From assembly GCA_910575435.1 (NCBI GenBank), contig CAJTGI010000007.1, positions 107,600 to 171,599 on the forward strand: a stretch of DNA of 64,000 nt, read 5' to 3'. Under the pieces are notes generated by a model. It was not told where the DNA came from and did no database searches. It saw only the letters and a program-made list of their open reading frames with translations. This document shows positions 1 through 8,977 of this stretch, piece by piece; position 1 is the stretch's first letter, and every line of letters starts with the position of its first letter. Origin of the DNA: Clostridiaceae bacterium (lineage in GTDB: Bacteria > Bacillota > Clostridia > Lachnospirales > Lachnospiraceae). Position numbers and translations under genes: made by a program.

Positions 1-350
1 TCCGTGTCATCCTTCTTCTTCTGCATCTGTTTTTCTTCGTATTGCTTTAACGGATCCTCTTCCACATCAGATTCCGCCTTCTTACCCATATCCGTATAAA
101 ATTCATCCAGATTGCTCAGCTGGGTAGCGCCACTGGATACCAAGGTACCCTCGCCCACCGCCTGGGCGCCCCCGCTGAAAATGCTGAAACTGTTGGACAA
201 GGATGCCACCAATTCCGCATACTTGACCTCATCAACATTGGACATGGAATACAGCAACACGAAAAAGCAAAGCAGAAGGTTCATCAGGTCGGAAAAGGTA
301 TCTTTCCAACCGTCGGTTTTGATTTCTTCTTCCTGCTTCTCTTTCGCCAT
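1..350 (-). CDS. motB: Flagellar motor stator protein MotB (5' part only)
   Basis: The reading frame starts at the ATG at 350 and runs off the window edge, leaving about 116 N-terminal residues. They show a short charged cytoplasmic tail, then one membrane segment (about residues 22-37) preceded by SDLMNLLLCFF. Asp21 sits where the proton-binding aspartate of MotB lies. The peptidoglycan-binding OmpA-like domain expected downstream is outside the window. The start overlaps the motA stop by one base (TAATG), so translation is coupled. MotB and MotA form the ion-conducting stator that drives flagellar rotation. A PomB-type sodium stator cannot be excluded from this fragment alone. Confidence 0.93.
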   Translation of the reverse strand, partial: MAKEKQEEEIKTDGWKDTFSDLMNLLLCFFVLLYSMSNVDEVKYAELVASLSNSFSIFSGGAQAVGEGTLVSSGATQLSNLDEFYTDMGKKAESDVEEDPLKQYEEKQMQKKKDDT

Positions 351-1177
351 TAAGCCTCACCACCTTCAGCCGCTGCAGCTCCAGCACCGCCGCCTTCTTC
401 CTGTCCTATGGACTCTCTCGCATTCGGCGCAAGGAACGACTTCAGTTTCTCCTCGATTACACGAGGGTTCTCGCCTGCCTGGATAGACAGCAGACCCTCC
501 ACCATAATCTCCTTGATGGTAATCTCCATGTCATTGAACATCTTTAACTTAAAGGAAATAGGCAGACAAATCCAGTTCGCCAGCAGAGAGCCGTACAGCG
601 TGGTCAAAAGCGCCACCGCCATGTTCGGTCCGATCTTGGACATATCTTCCATGTTGTAGAGCATGTTTACCAGACCAATCAGAGTACCAATCATACCCCA
701 GGCAGGCCCCATGCCGCCCCAGTTCGCCCAGAAACCGACTTTCTCGCCGTGTCGCTTGTCCACGGAGTTCAATTCTGTCTCCATGATATTTCTAACAAGC
801 TCTGGATCCGTACCATCCACGATCAGCATGATTCCCTTTTTCAGAAATTCATCCTCGATGTTGTTGGCAGTCTCCTCCAAAGCCAGAAGACCTTCCTTGC
901 GGGCCACATTGGAAAGATTGACAATATCTCCAATCACCTCTGCCTCATTGATACTAGGCTTTTTGAGCGCCAGAGAAAATGACTTAATGCAGCCGATAAA
1001 CTCTGGTATCCCCTTTGCCTGCATCAGCATACAGCAGGTAGAGCCACCCAGCGTAATGAATATCGACACAAGATCATAGAAATGCCCCATAGCTGCCGGA
1101 CCTTCCTCACCTGTAACGATACCCAACACGACAAAGACGGCACATGCAACCAAGCCAATTAATGTTGTAATATCCAA
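350..1177 (-). CDS. motA: Flagellar motor stator protein MotA
   Basis: This 275-residue protein has the MotA/TolQ/ExbB layout: two N-terminal membrane segments (about 3-23 and 33-52), a long charged cytoplasmic loop carrying the residues that touch FliG, and two C-terminal membrane segments (about 150-170 and 183-205, the latter around MAVALLTTLYGSLLANW). The segment MGPAWGMIGTLIGLV is the typical MotA third helix. The C terminus is an Ala/Gly/Glu-rich tail of about 15 residues, unusual in its low complexity. The gene lies 36 bases downstream of flbD and overlaps motB, so flbD-motA-motB form the distal end of the flagellar operon. Confidence 0.95.
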   Translation of the reverse strand: MDITTLIGLVACAVFVVLGIVTGEEGPAAMGHFYDLVSIFITLGGSTCCMLMQAKGIPEFIGCIKSFSLALKKPSINEAEVIGDIVNLSNVARKEGLLALEETANNIEDEFLKKGIMLIVDGTDPELVRNIMETELNSVDKRHGEKVGFWANWGGMGPAWGMIGTLIGLVNMLYNMEDMSKIGPNMAVALLTTLYGSLLANWICLPISFKLKMFNDMEITIKEIMVEGLLSIQAGENPRVIEEKLKSFLAPNARESIGQEEGGGAGAAAAEGGEA

Positions 1178-1213
1178 AACCTACACCACCTTATGTATTA
1201 TTTTTTTGCAATG

Positions 1214-1405
1214 CTACATTTTTGCAGCACTGCATTCTTTCCTATATAATATTACTAGATTTTTTACGTTCTGTCTACTTTCTTTTACAATTATTTTTTT
1301 TCCAGTTGTCAAAGTGATGACCGTATCAGGTGTCTCCTCCACCGTCTCAATCAATTCCGCATTGATTGTCAATGCCTTTCCGTTTAACCTCGTCACATCA
1401 ATCAT
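1214..1405 (-). CDS. flbD: FlbD family flagellar protein
   Basis: The family start MIDVTRLNGKALTIN lies at 1405, 24 codons inside a longer open frame, giving 63 residues. The protein matches the small FlbD family found between flgE and motA in Firmicutes and spirochaetes: an N-terminal R-LNG motif, then a beta-rich core ending in TLTTGKKIIVKES. Its exact function is not established; it is thought to assist flagellar assembly or motor function. Separation from flgE by 172 bases containing a strong terminator-like hairpin suggests that expression of flbD-motAB is partly independent of, or attenuated relative to, the hook genes. Confidence 0.88.
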   Translation of the reverse strand: MIDVTRLNGKALTINAELIETVEETPDTVITLTTGKKIIVKESRQNVKNLVILYRKECSAAKM

Positions 1406-1506
1406 AAAATTTCCCATTCTTTCCAAATTTGTGCAAGCAAGCCTGTCGTTCGCTGTACATTGCTTCGTGCTATGCATGCCCGTTTTCTTGGCCTTGCTTT
1501 TACTTT

Positions 1507-1539
1507 AAAAAGAGCCAAGCAGTTTGCCCGCTTGGCTCT
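1507..1539 (-). terminator. Intrinsic terminator between flgE and flbD
   Basis: A perfect 10-bp stem (AGAGCCAAGC, 1511-1520, with GCTTGGCTCT, 1530-1539) has a 9-base loop and is followed on the minus strand by a T run. It lies 38 bases past the flgE stop, so hook-gene transcription should end or be attenuated here before flbD-motAB. Confidence 0.8.
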
Positions 1540-1577
1540 CAATCAAAAATCAACTACTATTTACCAGCGAACTCCCA

Positions 1578-3149
1578 TTACCTCTTCAGATTAACCAGTT
1601 CCTCTAACATCGTATCGGAAGTAGTAATGATTCTGGAATTTGCCTGGAATCCACGCTGAGTGGTAATCATATTCGTAAATTCCGTAGACAGATCCACATT
1701 GGACATTTCCAGGGCGCCTACCGTGAAGGAACCTGAGAGGCTCACTTCCTCGCCAATTCCATCAAAGGGACCGGAGTTCAGGGACGCAGCGAAAAGGCTA
1801 TCTCCCATGGCCTCTAAGCCGGATGGGTTGGAGAATGTGGCCACCGCAATCTGGGCCAGGCATTTCTTCATGCCGTTGTCATAGTTTCCATACACCTTTC
1901 CATCAGAAGAAATAGATATGCCCTTCATGTTGCCGGCCTTGTTTCCTGCGTAGTATCCGTCCGGGTCTCCCTTGTTGCTGGACAATTTGGAAGTTCCGCC
2001 CTGGGAATACTGAGTCAGGTCATCAAAGTAAATATTCACGCCGCCGGTATCGTTGGTATCATCATGCTGCAAGAAAGTAGAATCCCCTCCCGCATTGGTA
2101 CCATTCACGATATTCTCTCCCTGATGGATTGGAACCGGGCCAATCACGGAAAAGTTCAGTGCCTTCCCCTGATATACCGCATTGGGACGATCCGTCGTTC
2201 CATTCTGGGTATTGACATAATCACCGGTGGAACTGCTGAATATCAGCGATCCCAACTGCGTAGCCTCCAATGTCAATTCTCCTGTCTGGGCGTCCACATT
2301 GGCCGCTGAGACCTCGCCTCCTGCAAACTGTACCTTGGCATCAGAAGCGGAATAAGTAATGGCGCCTGTGGCGGCATCTACCGTCTTCAATACAAAGATA
2401 GACTCGCCGCTGGCATTATACACGTCACCCACCCGCACATCGTACTTCACCGTGCCGGCCGTCTGTGTCTGCGCCTTGGAGACATAGAGCTTTACAGAAT
2501 ACTGCTCGCCGATATTGTCATAAAAACTAAAGGTCATAACCTGACCGCCGGAAATCGGCGCCCCGCCAGCACCATAAGTGGGGTTCAGCTTGGTGTCATT
2601 AGGATCAATATTTCCTCCCAGGGTGATTGCCTGGGTAGCCTCTGGCTCATAATACAGATTGCTTCCTGACATGATGGACAGATCCTTCACCGTATCTTTG
2701 ATAATCTCGCCCTTGTCATCTGCCAGCCAACCCTGCACTGTCGCTCCATTGGTGGTACAATACAGATTTCCCACCTCATCAATATTCAGCGCACCAGACT
2801 TGGTAAACAAAGTGTCCGTGCCAGAACGCACAATCAGGAAGGACTCTCCATTGATTGCGATATCCAGAGAGCGATTCGTGCTCTGGGTACCACCCTGCTC
2901 CGTAATGTTTGTAGTAATAGATGCCACGGTAGAACCAAGGCCAATCTGCTTAGCGTTGGTACCAGCCGTGCCAAGCTCCGCATTGGAACCGGTAGCAGAA
3001 GACACCGTCTGGTAGAAGGTATCCGCAAAGTTCACGCTGCTCCCCTTAAATCCTACTGTGTTCACGTTTGCAATATTATTTCCAATTACATCCATTCTCG
3101 TCTGGTGGGTTTTCAGTCCTGCCACACCAGAGTACATTGATCTCATCAT
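1578..3149 (-). CDS. flgE: Flagellar hook protein FlgE
   Basis: The start is the ATG at 3149 (or the adjacent one at 3146), behind GAGG, giving about 523 residues. The N terminus has the rod/hook signature (MYSGVAGLKTHQTRMDVIG, then NNIANVNTVGFKGS). The C terminus carries the matching helical motif (LSTEFTNMITTQRGFQANS and the ending MLEELVNLKR). The variable middle, rich in Gly, Thr and Asp, forms the exposed D1/D2 hook domains. FlgE polymerises under the FlgD cap into the hook joining rod and filament. The gene follows TIGR02530 and flgD, as in other Clostridia, and is followed by an intrinsic terminator. Confidence 0.96.
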   Translation of the reverse strand: MMRSMYSGVAGLKTHQTRMDVIGNNIANVNTVGFKGSSVNFADTFYQTVSSATGSNAELGTAGTNAKQIGLGSTVASITTNITEQGGTQSTNRSLDIAINGESFLIVRSGTDTLFTKSGALNIDEVGNLYCTTNGATVQGWLADDKGEIIKDTVKDLSIMSGSNLYYEPEATQAITLGGNIDPNDTKLNPTYGAGGAPISGGQVMTFSFYDNIGEQYSVKLYVSKAQTQTAGTVKYDVRVGDVYNASGESIFVLKTVDAATGAITYSASDAKVQFAGGEVSAANVDAQTGELTLEATQLGSLIFSSSTGDYVNTQNGTTDRPNAVYQGKALNFSVIGPVPIHQGENIVNGTNAGGDSTFLQHDDTNDTGGVNIYFDDLTQYSQGGTSKLSSNKGDPDGYYAGNKAGNMKGISISSDGKVYGNYDNGMKKCLAQIAVATFSNPSGLEAMGDSLFAASLNSGPFDGIGEEVSLSGSFTVGALEMSNVDLSTEFTNMITTQRGFQANSRIITTSDTMLEELVNLKR

Positions 3150-3339
3150 AATAGGCCTCATTTCTGCGTTGCTTTTTGTATTTGATTCCCCCTGCGCCAT
3201 CCAACGCCCAGGCACAAGGGAGGATTATGCCAAACCTGCTGGCACAAATCACCACTTTTAACAATTGGAAATGTACGGGATTTCTCCGTCATTCAAAATC
3301 CCCCTGCTTCCTTATGAGGTCCAGCACCATTTACATTTC

Positions 3340-3732
3340 CTAGTTAATGACCGCTCCATCAATATTGGTAAAGATGGAATCCGTCATATCGTTCACTGCT
3401 GTTATTACGGTATTATTCTTAACATTTACAATAAATGCCAGATCATCTACCATAACCAAAGACTCTTGAATTCCTTTTTCCCTCGCCTTGGTTGTTCCCT
3501 GTTCCAAACGCACCATCTGCTCCGCAGATAAATTGATATTGCGGGACGTAAGCCTCGCATTCGCATGTTTGGAAAACTTGAGATTTTCCACTGCCTGTTC
3601 CTGTTTCTTCTGGAATATATCCTGGAATGAAACATCGCTGGCTGACTGGGAATTTTCTGTCTTGGAAGAATTCTGCAGCAGCTTCCCCCTCATCTGATCG
3701 ATGGAGGTATAATTTTCCTGTATTCGCCGCAT
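3340..3732 (-). CDS. TIGR02530 family flagellar operon protein
   Basis: A 130-residue protein whose ATG at 3732 sits directly after a GTG in the same frame; AAGGTG lies upstream. It matches the conserved flagellar-operon family TIGR02530, found between flgD and flgE in Firmicutes. The recognisable core is FSKHANARLTSRNINLS, followed by a segment ending in VDDLAFIVNVKNNTVITAV. The residues before the core are Gln/Ser-rich and poorly conserved. The function is unknown; position between hook-cap and hook genes suggests a role in hook assembly or its control. No signal peptide or membrane segment is visible. Confidence 0.85.
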   Translation of the reverse strand: MRRIQENYTSIDQMRGKLLQNSSKTENSQSASDVSFQDIFQKKQEQAVENLKFSKHANARLTSRNINLSAEQMVRLEQGTTKAREKGIQESLVMVDDLAFIVNVKNNTVITAVNDMTDSIFTNIDGAVIN

Positions 3733-3791
3733 CACTTCACCTTCCTTTCCCTGCGAAAATCATCTCTTACAATCTTATGCCCATCCAATCA

Positions 3792-4715
3792 TCAGGAACC
3801 TGCGCTCCCGCTGTTTTCCGTACCTGTCGTGCCAGAACCAGTGCTTCCCTCTGATCCTGATCCTGTACTGGAATCGGTGTTTCCATCTGAGCCTGAATCT
3901 GTGCCACCTGAGCCTGAGCCATTATCCGGATCTGCTGGCTTTTGGACAATTCCCTTAATCTCCAGCGTCACCTCTTCGTAGACAACCGTCTTATCTGCAT
4001 TGTCAAAGACAAAGCCCACATAATATTTCCCGGCATCTACGCTCTCTAGCGCCTCCCTGTCAATGGTCAGCTTGCCTTTCTCAAAGGACAGATACTTTGG
4101 ATCAATCGTCACTGTCTTGCTACTGTCATCAACTCGCATCAATGCCACTGCAAAACTCTTTGCCTCATATCCATGAGAGCCAAGGCTAAGACCTTCCACA
4201 ACCAGATCCTGGGGATCCTGATGGTAATATTCCAAATGCTGCTTTGACACGCTAGGCAAAAATGTAGAAATCAGATAATATGGATCAATCACCTGCACCA
4301 CTTCTGAATATGGATATCTCTCTCCATCCACTGTGACATAAGCCTCTCCATTCTGAATCGTCACATACTGCACCGTGCCCTGAAACTCTATCACATCACC
4401 TGTGGAATTCTCATGCTGGATCACCACTTCTTTTCCTACCAGGCTATATGCCGTGCTAACGTTGGCAGTCTCATTCAGATTCTGCATCGCCTCCAACTCG
4501 CTAAACTGCGCCAGCTGGGTCACATACTCGGTATTGTCTGTGGGTTCTAGCGGATCCTGATACTGCATCTGTGTCACCAAAAGCATCAGAAAGTCCTCTT
4601 TTCCCAGTTCGGAACCAAGTTTTCTCTCCTTATCTTTCTTCTGGGACGACTCCGTGACATCCACTATCGGCTTTCCATTTTCGTCAAATGTTACCGGGGC
4701 CATTAAACCAGCCAT
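3792..4715 (-). CDS. flgD: Flagellar hook capping protein FlgD
   Basis: The chosen ATG at 4715 follows AAAGGAGG, giving 307 residues (MAGLMAPVTF). The FlgD N-terminal signature is clear: LGKEDFLMLLVTQMQYQDP near residue 35, then NTEYVTQLAQFSELEAMQNL. FlgD caps the growing hook and is replaced after hook completion. A middle beta-rich region follows (about 130-260). The last roughly 45 residues are almost only Gly, Ser, Thr and Asp, a low-complexity tail not usual for FlgD. The gene begins 16 bases after fliK ends, consistent with tight co-expression. Confidence 0.93.
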   Translation of the reverse strand: MAGLMAPVTFDENGKPIVDVTESSQKKDKERKLGSELGKEDFLMLLVTQMQYQDPLEPTDNTEYVTQLAQFSELEAMQNLNETANVSTAYSLVGKEVVIQHENSTGDVIEFQGTVQYVTIQNGEAYVTVDGERYPYSEVVQVIDPYYLISTFLPSVSKQHLEYYHQDPQDLVVEGLSLGSHGYEAKSFAVALMRVDDSSKTVTIDPKYLSFEKGKLTIDREALESVDAGKYYVGFVFDNADKTVVYEEVTLEIKGIVQKPADPDNGSGSGGTDSGSDGNTDSSTGSGSEGSTGSGTTGTENSGSAGS

Positions 4716-4731
4716 ATAGCATCCTCCTTTC

Positions 4732-6192
4732 CTATGCCGTGTAATCAACGCTTCCACCGGACTCCAGCATCACTCTCCTGCGCATCTGTTCCGGCGTTTC
4801 CTGGGACACTTCCATGTCCTCATCATCCTCAGCAACGTCAAAATTGAACTTTCTCTTGCCCTGCTTCTGAGCGTCCTTCTGCATCTGCCCCTCAGCCTCA
4901 TTGCTCTGGCCAAAGCTGAAATTAGAAATCTGCACATCCACAGACTCCACTTTCAGGTTCTTTGCCTCCAAAGTTTCCCGAAGCTGGAACATCTGGCTTT
5001 CCAATGCCTGCTTTGCCTCCTCGGACTGTACTTTGAAGTTTGCCGTCATCACGCCATCCTTCGCAGAAACTGTCAGGAGAACCTTTCCAAGACTTTCGGG
5101 ATTCAGCTGCATTTCCATGGTGGTTGCTGTGGCATCCACAGTGCTGCGAATCTGCTCGCTCACCTGCCTCACGATGTCCACCATCTGCTGCATCCTCTGC
5201 AAGCCATTCATGTTTACATCCATGACCTGCTGGATATTTCCCTGAACCACATTCATCTGGTCCGCAAAGATCGGATTGGTAAATTCTGACGATGATTTCA
5301 CATCGCTCCTGTCTGCATAGAGTAAAGTCCCTGCATCCTGCGCCATAGAATCATCCCCGAAACCACCGTTTCCAGTCTCGCCGGAAAAGCCCTGCTCCAT
5401 GGAATCCTCTGTGCCCTCTGCCTTCTGGACTGCAACATGCTCTACAAAGTCCGCCTCGGTAACAAGATTTCCCTGCTCCTTCACAGCAGACTGGTCTCCC
5501 GTCTGGGCCTGCACGCTTGCCGCCGTCTCCAAGGTCTGCATCTCAGAAGAAGCCGCCATATTCTGTGTCGGCATCTCAGAAACTGCTGTCTCTTTGGCAT
5601 TTTCCAAAACTCCTTCAAAGGGTACGGGATTTTCCAATACTTCCATGAGAAGCATCACATTATTCTCATTCTCTCCCACAAAGTCCGTCAACGCCTGGAA
5701 TAAGTCATTGTAACTCTGAAGCAACGCCTCGTTGGTCAGGAAATCAATATTTTCCCCGCCACCAACCACCTGCAGCACAAACTGCTGAAGCACGCTTGGG
5801 TCAAGCAAATCGGTAACCACGATTCCCATAGCCGCCATGACCTCTTCGAATTCGGCATCATCCATGCCCAGGATATCCTTTACCACCTGCTTCATCTCAT
5901 TCTCCACAGTCTGCAAATCAGCCATCTGATTTGCGTCCCCCTGCATCTGGCTAGAGACATCAGCCACATAGTCCTCCTTTTTGGAGAAGTCCTTGCCCTG
6001 AACAGAAAACTCTTTCTGGGAAGCCGGAGCCTGCCCTTCTGCCAACTTTTCATTCTGAGAAGAACTCTTGCTGGTAAAAATCTGCTCAAACTGCTGCGCC
6101 TTGTCTTTGGAAGAAATCCCATTCGCCCCTGCCGAAGCAATAAGCCCCTTCGTCTGGAGAGCGCCCAGGTTCATCGCTTCCACTCTTGCCAT
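4732..6192 (-). CDS. fliK: Flagellar hook-length control protein FliK
   Basis: The ATG at 6192 follows GAAAGGAGGTGAG, giving 486 residues. The protein is Gln-, Glu- and Ser-rich and poorly conserved through the first 330 residues, as expected for the secreted ruler region. The C-terminal Flg_hook domain is recognisable: MQLNPESLGKVLLTVSAKDG, followed by an alternating helix/strand segment ending in VESVDVQISNF. FliK measures hook length and switches the export gate from hook to filament substrates. It lies between the motE-like gene and flgD, the usual clostridial order. Confidence 0.92.
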   Translation of the reverse strand: MARVEAMNLGALQTKGLIASAGANGISSKDKAQQFEQIFTSKSSSQNEKLAEGQAPASQKEFSVQGKDFSKKEDYVADVSSQMQGDANQMADLQTVENEMKQVVKDILGMDDAEFEEVMAAMGIVVTDLLDPSVLQQFVLQVVGGGENIDFLTNEALLQSYNDLFQALTDFVGENENNVMLLMEVLENPVPFEGVLENAKETAVSEMPTQNMAASSEMQTLETAASVQAQTGDQSAVKEQGNLVTEADFVEHVAVQKAEGTEDSMEQGFSGETGNGGFGDDSMAQDAGTLLYADRSDVKSSSEFTNPIFADQMNVVQGNIQQVMDVNMNGLQRMQQMVDIVRQVSEQIRSTVDATATTMEMQLNPESLGKVLLTVSAKDGVMTANFKVQSEEAKQALESQMFQLRETLEAKNLKVESVDVQISNFSFGQSNEAEGQMQKDAQKQGKRKFNFDVAEDDEDMEVSQETPEQMRRRVMLESGGSVDYTA

Positions 6193-6258
6193 CTTCTCAC
6201 CTCCTTTCACTGTTATGTATATCGGCTTTTTATGTCATCAGATTAACTCTGCAGACAA

Positions 6259-7017
6259 CTATTTGACAGCAATTTTCTTGGTCAGCTGGGCTGCATAGGA
6301 GGTATCCATCTCCTGCAGGATCGCAGCTGCATTGCTCTCCTTCATATTTTCCAAAATATCGCAGACCAAATCCAAGTCCTCAGACATCTCGGAAAGAATC
6401 TGGGCTGCGGAAGCGGCATCCATATTAGAATACTGCTTTGCCAATTCCTCTGCCTTCTCAGAATAGCGCAATTCATCCAATACCTGCCTGTATATCTTTT
6501 CCGCATTCTCCGGCTGAATCGCCTCATAATACTGTCTGTACTCAGTCACATCCGGGGCGTTGTCCGTAAATACCACCTTCTCGTCAAACTCTGCCACCCG
6601 CCTGTCAAAAGCATCCTGATCATCTTTATATTTCTGGAGTTTTTTCACCTCAGCCTCCAATTCCGCAATATAGTCGGAATTGGCTGTGGTCGTTCCAGTC
6701 TGGGATTCCAGGCGGCGCTCCAGCTCCTTGATCCTGTCATTGGCAGATTTCAAGGTATTATATTTATAATTCCCCTCAGATGCCTGCTGCTCCTCGGATG
6801 CCTCTGGCAAAATCTTATTGATTACTGGCACATCTTTTAGCACCGGATACAGCACATTGCTTCCAATGCCCCCCACATCCAGCTTAATCAGGAAAGCAAA
6901 CACAGCCAGCCATATTAAGATAATGATAATGGCTATGAGAGCCGTGACCGCTTTGCTCCCACCGCTCTCCTGATCTAAATTGTTCGCGGCTGCTCCTTTT
7001 TTGTCTTTCTTTGCCAT
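6259..7017 (-). CDS. MotE/YlxF-like flagellar protein with MgtE N-domain-like helices
   Basis: A 252-residue protein with one N-terminal membrane segment (about residues 26-46), a coiled-coil region (about 90-135, including IAELEAEVKKLQKYKDD) and a C-terminal helical repeat resembling the MgtE N-domain (AAQILSEMSEDLDLVCDILE, then NAAAILQEMDTSYAAQL). This architecture and the position between fliJ and fliK match the YlxF/MotE group. Rhizobial MotE is a periplasmic chaperone for MotC; in Firmicutes the role is less clear. It is not a magnesium transporter because the channel domain is absent. Confidence 0.82.
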   Translation of the reverse strand: MAKKDKKGAAANNLDQESGGSKAVTALIAIIIILIWLAVFAFLIKLDVGGIGSNVLYPVLKDVPVINKILPEASEEQQASEGNYKYNTLKSANDRIKELERRLESQTGTTTANSDYIAELEAEVKKLQKYKDDQDAFDRRVAEFDEKVVFTDNAPDVTEYRQYYEAIQPENAEKIYRQVLDELRYSEKAEELAKQYSNMDAASAAQILSEMSEDLDLVCDILENMKESNAAAILQEMDTSYAAQLTKKIAVK

Positions 7018-7040
7018 CTCTATTTATCCTCACTTTCAAT

Positions 7041-7112
7041 CATACCGCCACAGGCGGCACAAACATTTTCATTGCTAAAACACCGGGCTGTTGCTGCTAC
7101 GCTGTTTTAGCC
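7041..7112 (-). repeat. Intergenic hairpin element, copy 1
   Basis: On the minus strand two hairpins follow fliJ. The first, starting at its stop codon, pairs GCTAAAACA with TGTTTTAGC. The second pairs GTGCCGCC with GGCGGTATG around a TGT loop. The second hairpin and the bases before it (AATGTTTGTGCCGCCTGTGG) closely match 26911-26946, with changes that keep the pairing. It belongs to the same family as the elements at 13147, 26911 and 47116, but lacks their middle hairpin. Confidence 0.65.
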
Positions 7113-7559
7113 ACTTTCCTCTGCACTTCGGTGGCGGAAACTAACCAATTCGTCCACTTCCTTCCTCTCCTGTGCCTCGATTTCCAGTTTAAACTCTTCA
7201 AAAGCCTTCTCCTTTAGCTTCTCGTAGGTCTTTCTCTCCTTCATGGCATTGTCCAGCTTCTCCCTTGCCCGGTCTACCCGGCTCTGCTGGTTAGCGATTA
7301 CAACCCGCTGGAGATTGATGTTGTATTTTGCATTTTCCACGCTGTTTTCCAAGGCCTTAATCTCCTGGATATCCAAATGATTCTGCACCGCCCCGGTCAG
7401 CCTCTCCTGATAGCCGTTCTTTTTGGCCACCAGAAAGGCCAGCTTCTTCTCCTCCTCCCGAAGCTTCCCCATCTCGATTCCATATTCCGCTTTCGCCTGA
7501 TCTTCCAGCTTTTCCTTGATGGACAGAATGCTCTCCATCTGAAACACAAACTTTGCCAT
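7107..7559 (-). CDS. fliJ: Flagellar export protein FliJ
   Basis: A 150-residue, almost entirely alpha-helical coiled-coil protein starting MAKFVFQMESILSIKEKLED, typical of FliJ. FliJ is a soluble part of the flagellar type III export apparatus. It sits like a stalk in the FliI ATPase ring, links it to FlhA and recycles chaperones. The gene starts 17 bases after the fliI stop and is followed by the hairpin element at 7041-7112, into which its stop codon falls. Conservation of FliJ is weak, so the call rests on size, the N-terminal pattern, coiled-coil character and position. Confidence 0.9.
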   Translation of the reverse strand: MAKFVFQMESILSIKEKLEDQAKAEYGIEMGKLREEEKKLAFLVAKKNGYQERLTGAVQNHLDIQEIKALENSVENAKYNINLQRVVIANQQSRVDRAREKLDNAMKERKTYEKLKEKAFEEFKLEIEAQERKEVDELVSFRHRSAEESG

Positions 7560-7576
7560 GAACTGTCACTTTCCCT

Positions 7577-8914
7577 CTACTCTGCCTCGGAAGCCTCTGC
7601 CTCGAATATTCCCTCAAGCATCTGCACCTCTTGGGCAAAGTCAAACTTTTCATACACATCCTGCCTGAGAAATTCATTGACCTCCCCAATCTTCGAAAGG
7701 GCGAAGTCAATCTCCGGGTTAGAGCCATCTTTATAGGCCCCGATATTGACCAGATCCTCCGCCTCGGAGTAGGTCGCTAGTACATTCCGCAACTTGCCGC
7801 TGGCATCCTTGTGGTCATCGCCTGCAATGGAACTCATCACGCGCGAAATGCTTTGCAGCACGTCAATGGCGGGATAATGGTTCTTCTGGGCAATCTTGCG
7901 GTTCAGCATGATATGTCCATCCAAGATGCTCCTGGCGGTATCTGTAATGGGCTCATTCATATCGTCACCATCCACCAGCACCGTATAGAGACCCGTGATG
8001 GAACCTTTGTCTGAACGCCCCGCCCGCTCTAGAAGCTTTGGCATCTCTGCATAGACGCTGGGAGGATATCCCCTGGACACCGGAGGCTCTCCCGAAGCCA
8101 GGCCAATCTCCCTCTGGGCCATGGAAAATCGGGTGAGGGAATCCATCATCAATAGCACATCCCTCCCCTGATCTCGAAAATACTCCGCAATGGCCGTGGC
8201 CGTCTTGGCAGCTTTATTTCGAATCAGCGCCGGCTTATCGGAAGTGGCAACCACCACCACGGACCTTGCCATTCCCTCCGGCCCAAGATCCCGCTCGATA
8301 AACTCCCGGACCTCCCTGCCTCGCTCGCCAATCAGGGCAATCACATTGATATCTGCCTTGGTATTCCTGGCAAACATCCCTAGCAGCGTACTCTTGCCCA
8401 CGCCGCTGCCGGCAAAGATGCCTATTCGCTGTCCCTTGCCCACAGTAATCAGGCCGTCCACCGCCTTCACTCCCAGGGGAAGCACCTCATCGATAATCTC
8501 CCTTGTAAGCGGATCTGGCGGTTCGGCCTCCACCGAATAGCCCTGGGTGCCAGCAAGTTTGGACAGTTCCGAATGGTCAATGGGATTGCCCAGGCCGTCC
8601 AGGGTCTTCCCCAGCAGTTCCTCCCCCACTTTCACTTTTAAAGGAGCCCCAGTATTTTCCACGCGGCTCCCCAAACCAACCCCCGATGTATTGTCGTAGG
8701 GCATCAGAAGCACCCTGTCATCCCGGAATCCCACAACCTCCGCATTGATAATCTGATTGCTATCCTTCGTGATAATATGGCACAAATCATTCAACTTGGC
8801 CGCCGGGCCAATAGACTCCACCGTCAGCCCCACCACCTTAGCAACCTTGCCAAGCCGCTTTTCATAGGACTGATCCAAAAGCATATGATATTTTGATATG
8901 TCAATATCCACCAT
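7577..8914 (-). CDS. fliI: Flagellum-specific ATPase FliI
   Basis: A 445-residue member of the F1-ATPase beta-like family that energises flagellar type III export. The Walker A motif AGSGVGKST lies at 168-176 and Walker B in DVLLMMDSLTRF at 252-263. The FliI/YscN-type segment GYPPSVYAEMPKLLERAG follows. The N-terminal barrel (about 20-95) and the C-terminal helical part (FLRQDVYEKFDF) are present, so the protein looks full length and intact. The start ATG at 8914 follows GAGGAG. It lies between fliH, its regulator, and fliJ. Confidence 0.97.
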   Translation of the reverse strand: MVDIDISKYHMLLDQSYEKRLGKVAKVVGLTVESIGPAAKLNDLCHIITKDSNQIINAEVVGFRDDRVLLMPYDNTSGVGLGSRVENTGAPLKVKVGEELLGKTLDGLGNPIDHSELSKLAGTQGYSVEAEPPDPLTREIIDEVLPLGVKAVDGLITVGKGQRIGIFAGSGVGKSTLLGMFARNTKADINVIALIGERGREVREFIERDLGPEGMARSVVVVATSDKPALIRNKAAKTATAIAEYFRDQGRDVLLMMDSLTRFSMAQREIGLASGEPPVSRGYPPSVYAEMPKLLERAGRSDKGSITGLYTVLVDGDDMNEPITDTARSILDGHIMLNRKIAQKNHYPAIDVLQSISRVMSSIAGDDHKDASGKLRNVLATYSEAEDLVNIGAYKDGSNPEIDFALSKIGEVNEFLRQDVYEKFDFAQEVQMLEGIFEAEASEAE

Positions 8915-8977
8915 ACTGATACGCTCCTCGCTTTCTTTAGGAACTTTCCGAAATTATATCCAAACAGTTCCTTCCCA

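Noticed and set aside
6259..7017. Magnesium transporter MgtE
   Set aside because: Only the N-domain-like helices are present, with one membrane segment and a flagellar context; the MotE/YlxF-like call fits better.
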